This document shows, piece after piece, positions 22,519-26,624 of a stretch of DNA of 26,624 nucleotides. Below the pieces are notes generated by a model that was given only the letters and a program-made list of their open reading frames with translations, was not told the DNA's origin and did no database searches. This DNA comes from Saccoglossus kowalevskii (taxonomy: Eukaryota > Hemichordata > Enteropneusta > Harrimaniidae). The stretch spans positions 168,369 through 194,992 of the forward strand of contig NW_003112481.1 in the NCBI RefSeq assembly GCF_000003605.2, read 5' to 3'. Both the position numbers and the translations under genes were made by a program. The first letter of the stretch is position 1. Each line of letters starts with the position of its first letter.

Positions 22519-24123
22519 CACTGAGACGAGACAGTGCAATGGCACAACTGTCACTGAGATGAAACAGTACGACGACACAACTGCCACTGAGACGAAACAG
22601 TGCGACAGCACAACTGTCACTGAGACGAAACAGTGCGACAGCACAACTGTCACTGAGACGAAACTCTACTGACACGAAACAGTGCGACAGCACAACTGTC
22701 ACTGAGACGAAACAGTGAGACGGCACAACTGTCACTGAGACGAAACAGTGCGACAGCACAACTGTCACTGAGACGAAACAGTACTGACACGAAACAGTGC
22801 GATGACACAACTGTCACTGAGACGAAACAGTGCGACGACACAATTGTCATTGAGATGAAACAGTGTGATGGCACAACTGTCACTGACACGAAACTCTACA
22901 GACACGAAACAGTGTGACAGCACAACTGTCACTGAGACGAAACAGTGAGATGGCACAACTGTCACTGAGATGAAACAGTGTGACGGCACAACTGTCACTG
23001 TGATGAAACAGTGTGACGGCACAACTGTCACTGAGACGAAACAGTGTGATGGAACAACTGTCACTGAGACGAAACAGTGCGACGGCACAACTGTCACTGA
23101 GACGAAACAGTACTGACACAAAACATTGCAACGGCACAACTGCCACTGAGATGAAACAGTGCGACGGCACAAGTGTCACTGAGACGAAACAGTGCAATGG
23201 CACAACTGTCACTGAGACGAAACAGTACTGAGACAAAACAGTGCGACGGCACAACTGTCACTGAGACGAAACAGTACTGAGACGAAACAGTGCAACGGCA
23301 CAACTGTCACTGAAATGAAACAGTACTGAGACGAAACAGTGCGAAGGCACAACTGTCACTGAGACGAAACAGTACTGAGACGAAACAGTGCAATGGCACA
23401 ACTGTCAGTGAGACGAAACAGTGAGATGGCACAACTGTCACTGAGAGAAACAGTGCAACGGCACAACTGTCACTGAGACGAAACAGTGCGATGGAACAAC
23501 TGTCACTGATACGTAACAGTGTGACGGCACAACTGCCACTGAGACAAAACAGTGCGACGGCACAATTGTCACTGAGATGATACAGTGTGACGGCACAACT
23601 GCCACTGAGACAAAACAGTGCGACGGCACAACTGTCACTGAGACGAAACAGCGTGACAGCACAACTGCCACTGAAATGAAACAGTGCGATGGCACAACTG
23701 TCACTGAGACGAAACAGTACTGACATGAAACAGTGAGATGGCACAACTGTCACTGAGACGAAACAGTGCGACGGCACAACTGTCACTGAGACGAGACAGT
23801 GCAATGGCACAACTGTCACTGAGATGAAACAGTACGACGACACAACTGCCACTGAGACGAAACAGTGCGACAGCACAACTGTCACTTAGACGAAACAGTG
23901 CGACAGCACAACTGTCACTGAGACGAAACAGTACTGACACGAAACAGTGCGATGACACAACTGTCACTGAGACGAAACAGTGCGACGGCACAATTGTCAT
24001 TGAGATGAAACAGTGTGATGGCACAACTGTCACTGAGACGAAACTCTACTGACACGAAACAGTGCGACAGCACAACTGTCACTGAGACGAAACAGTGAGA
24101 CAGCACAACTGTCACTGGGACGA
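22519..24123. repeat. Copy B segment with an extra 1,051-bp step
   Basis: Copy B has an additional block here: ACTCTA units at 22663 and 22893 repeat the 230-bp pair at 21612 and 21842 after 1,051 bp, a step copy A lacks. From about 23510 the order of variants follows 11354 onward at offset 12,156. The spacing 22893 to 24043 (1,150 bp) is one long unit shorter than 9291 to 10474 (1,183 bp). Only 33/16-bp array is present. Confidence 0.78.
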
Positions 24124-26590
24124 AACAGTGCGACGGCACAAGTGTCACTGAGACGAAACAGTGAGATGGCACAACTGTCACTGTGACGAAACAGTGTGAT
24201 GGAACAACTGTCACTGAGTCGAAACAGTGCGACGGCACAACTGTCACTGAGACGAAACTGTACTGACACAAAACATTGCGACGGCACCACTGCCACTGAG
24301 ATGAAACAGTGCGACGGCACAAGTGTCACTGAGACGAAACAGTGCAATGGCACAACTGTCGCTGAGACGAAACAGTACTGACACGAAACAGTGTGACGGC
24401 ACAACTGCCACTGAGACGAAACAGTACTGAGATGAAACAGTGCTACGGCACAACTGTCACTGAGACGAAACAGTACTGAGACGAAACAGTGCGACGGCGC
24501 AACTGTCACTGAGACGAAACAGTGAGATGGCACAACTGTCACTGAGACGAAACAATGCAACCACACAACTGTCACTGAGACGAAACAGTGAGATGGCACA
24601 ACTGTCATTGAGATGAAACAGTGCGACGGCACAACTGCCACTGAGACGAAACAGTGCAACGGCACAACTGTCACTGAGATGAAACAGTGCGACGGCACAA
24701 TTGTCACTGAGACGAAACAGTGCGACGGCACAACTGTCACTGAGACAAAACAGTGTGATGTCACAACTGTCACTGAGATGAAACAGTGCGATGGCACAAC
24801 TGTCACTGAGACGAAACAGTGAGATGGCACAACTGTCACTGAGACGAAACAGTACTGAGACAAAACAGTGCGACGGCACAACTGTCACTGAGACGAAACA
24901 GTACTGAGACGAAACATTGCGACGGCACAACTGTCACTGAAATGAAACAGTACTGAGACGAAACAGTGCGAAGGCACAACTGTCACTGAGACGAAACAGT
25001 ACTGAGACAAAACAGTGCAATGGCACAACTGTCAGTGAGACGAAACAGTGAGATGGCACAACTGTCACTGAGACGAAACAGTGCAACCGCACAACTGTCA
25101 CTGAGACGAAACAGTGCGATAGCACAACTGTCACTGAGACGAAACAGTGCGATGGAACAACTGTCACTGATACGTAACAGTGCGACGGCACAACTGCCAC
25201 TGAGACAAAACAGTGCGACGGCACAATTGTCACTGAGATGAAACAGTGTGACGGCACAACTGCCACTGAGACAAAACAGTGCGACGGCACAACTGTCACT
25301 GAGACGAAACAGCGTGACAGCACAACTGCCACTGAAATGAAACAGTGCGACGGCACAACTGTCACTGAGACGAAACAGTACTGACATGAAACAGTGAGAT
25401 GGCACAACTGTCACTGAGACGAAACAGTGCGACGGCACAACTGTCACTGAGACGAGACAGTGCGACGGCACAACTGTCACTGAGATGAAACAGTACGACG
25501 ACACAACTGCCACTGAGACGAAACAGTGCGACGGCACAACTGTAACTGAGATGAAACAGTGCGATGGCCCAACTGTCACTGAAACGAAACAGTACTGACA
25601 CGAAACAGTGCAACGGCACAACTGTCACTGAGACGAAACAGTGAGACGGCACAACTGTCACTGAGACGAAACAGTGCGACAGCACAACTGTCACTGAGAC
25701 GAAACAGTGCGACAGCGCAACTGTCACTGAGACGAAACAGTACTGACACGAAACAGTGCGATGACACAACTGTCACTGAGATGAAACAGTGCGACGGCAC
25801 AATTGTCATTGAGATGAAACAGTGTGATGGCACAACTGTCACTGAGACGAAACTCTACTGACACGAAGCAGTGCGACAGCACAACTGTCACTGAGACGAA
25901 ACAGTGAGACGGCACAACTGTCACTGAGACGAAACAGTGCGACGGCACAAGTGTCACTGAGACGAAACAGTGAGATGGCACAACTGTCACTGTGACGAAA
26001 CAGTGTGATGGAACAACTGTCACTGAGTCGAAACAGTGCGACGGCACAACTGTCACTGAGACAAAACAGTACTGACACAAAACATTGCGACGGCACAACT
26101 GCCACTGAGATGAAACAGTGCGACGGCACAAGTGTCACTGAGACGAAACAGTGCAATGGCACAACTGTCGCTGAGACGAAACAGTACTGACATGAAACAG
26201 TGTGACGGCACAACTGCCACTGAGACGAAACAGTACTGAGATGAAACAGTGCTACGGCACAACTGTCACTGAAACGAAACAGTACTGAGACGAAACAGTG
26301 CGACGGCGCAACTGTCACTGAGACGAAACAGTGAGATTGCACAACTGTCACTGAGACGAAACAATGCAACCGCACAACTGTCACTGAGACGAAACAGTGA
26401 GATGGCACAACTGTCACTGAGACGAAACAGTACTGAGACGAAACAGTGCGACGGCACAACTGTCACTGAGACGGAACAGTACTGAGACGAAACAGTGCGA
26501 CGGCACAACTGTCACTGCGACGAAACAGTGAGATGGCACAACTGTCACTGAGACAAAACAGTGCGATGGCACAACTGTCACGTGAGACGA
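24124..26590. repeat. Super-repeat copy B, right part
   Basis: This is the partner of 12820-15220. It has one extra long unit near 24790 and two extra long units near 25630-25700 compared with copy A. Its first 430 bp match both 11966-12400 and 12820-13250, because copy A carries that cassette twice. The match to copy A ends near 26590, where copy A has a short unit and this copy continues with long units. The window ends a few bases later, still in the array. Confidence 0.87.
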
Positions 26591-26624
26591 AACAGTGCGA
26601 CGGCATAACTGTCACTGAGACGAA

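Larger units (their letters stand above)
1..26624. repeat. Satellite array of 33-bp and 16-bp units
   Basis: The entire window is a head-to-tail array of a 33-bp unit mixed with a 16-bp unit. The long unit has a first half reading CTGAGACGAAACAGTG and a second half reading CGACGGCACAACTGTCA. The short unit reads CTGAGACGAAACAGTA, which is the first half with its last base changed. All copies face the same way and I saw no inverted block. The consensus long unit is 18/33 G+C, and its plus strand has 11 A against 4 T. Neither end reaches unique sequence. The class (satellite DNA with higher-order repeats) is clear from the sequence. The family name, host and chromosomal position are not. An origin in eukaryotic heterochromatin is inferred from size, nested amplification and CpG decay. 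Confidence 0.97.

Noticed and set aside
26578-26592. Extra G in TGTCACGTGAGACG as an array edge or E-box-like site
   Set aside because: It is a single-base insertion in one monomer followed by normal units. A lone CACGTG created this way gives no support for regulation.
1-26624. CRISPR array (regular short repeats)
   Set aside because: There are no unique spacers. The whole 33-bp unit repeats, including any part that would serve as a spacer, and there are no adjacent cas genes.
1-26624. Telomeric or subtelomeric simple repeat
   Set aside because: I saw no TTAGGG-like, TTTAGGG-like or TTAGG runs. The array may be subtelomeric, but nothing in the sequence shows it.
1-26624. Plasmid iterons or a replication origin
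   Set aside because: Iteron sets hold a few to tens of copies near a replication gene and an AT-rich stretch. Here there are hundreds of units, no AT-rich stretch and no gene.
1-26624. Transposon or insertion sequence within the array
   Set aside because: I found no break in the 33/16 pattern large enough to hold an element, no terminal inverted repeats and no transposase-like frame.
1-26624. Inverted (head-to-head) blocks
   Set aside because: Every unit I read has GACGAAACAG-type sequence on the plus strand. The only inverted symmetry is inside monomers and at CAGTACTG junctions.

Overview
The whole 26,624-base window is one uninterrupted tandem-repeat (satellite) array. I found no gene, RNA gene, mobile element, CRISPR array or stretch of unique sequence. 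Both ends lie inside the array, so its true length and flanks are unknown. Two unit lengths, always in the same orientation, account for nearly every base. The long unit is 33 bp (a consensus copy is at 1083-1115). The short unit is 16 bp (example 1034-1049) and is nearly identical to the first 16 bases of the long unit. From sampled spacing I estimate roughly 700 long and 200 short units.

Organism: it cannot be named from this sequence. Many kilobases of diverged monomers nested in higher-order repeats point to a eukaryotic heterochromatic satellite (pericentromeric, subtelomeric or interstitial). Most variation falls at the three CpG sites of the monomer as CpG-to-TpG or CpG-to-CpA changes. 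That is the signature of cytosine methylation and suggests a genome with DNA methylation. Both points are inference.

Layout: 1-995 is heterogeneous and has few short units. 985-1409 is dense in 49-bp (33+16) dimers. 1410-1871 and 2233-2858 are uninterrupted runs of 14 and 19 long units. From about 3,300 on, the array consists of higher-order repeats: a 2,052-bp period pair (4760-6586 and 6812-8638), a 2,547-bp offset pair (14640-16380 and 17187-18927) and a 1,083-bp period pair (17950-18882 and 19033-19965). Above these lies a super-repeat: 9060-15220 reappears at 20198-26590 with offsets of 11,138 to 11,370 bp, and 4760-5770 reappears at about 15881-16890 (offset 11,121).

Many open reading frames exist on both strands, but they are by-products of repeat arithmetic. 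33 bp is exactly 11 codons, so frames without a stop in the monomer stay open, and each 16-bp unit shifts the frame by one. Nothing suggests that any encoded peptide is made. The features below therefore describe repeat units, higher-order blocks and sequence motifs rather than genes.
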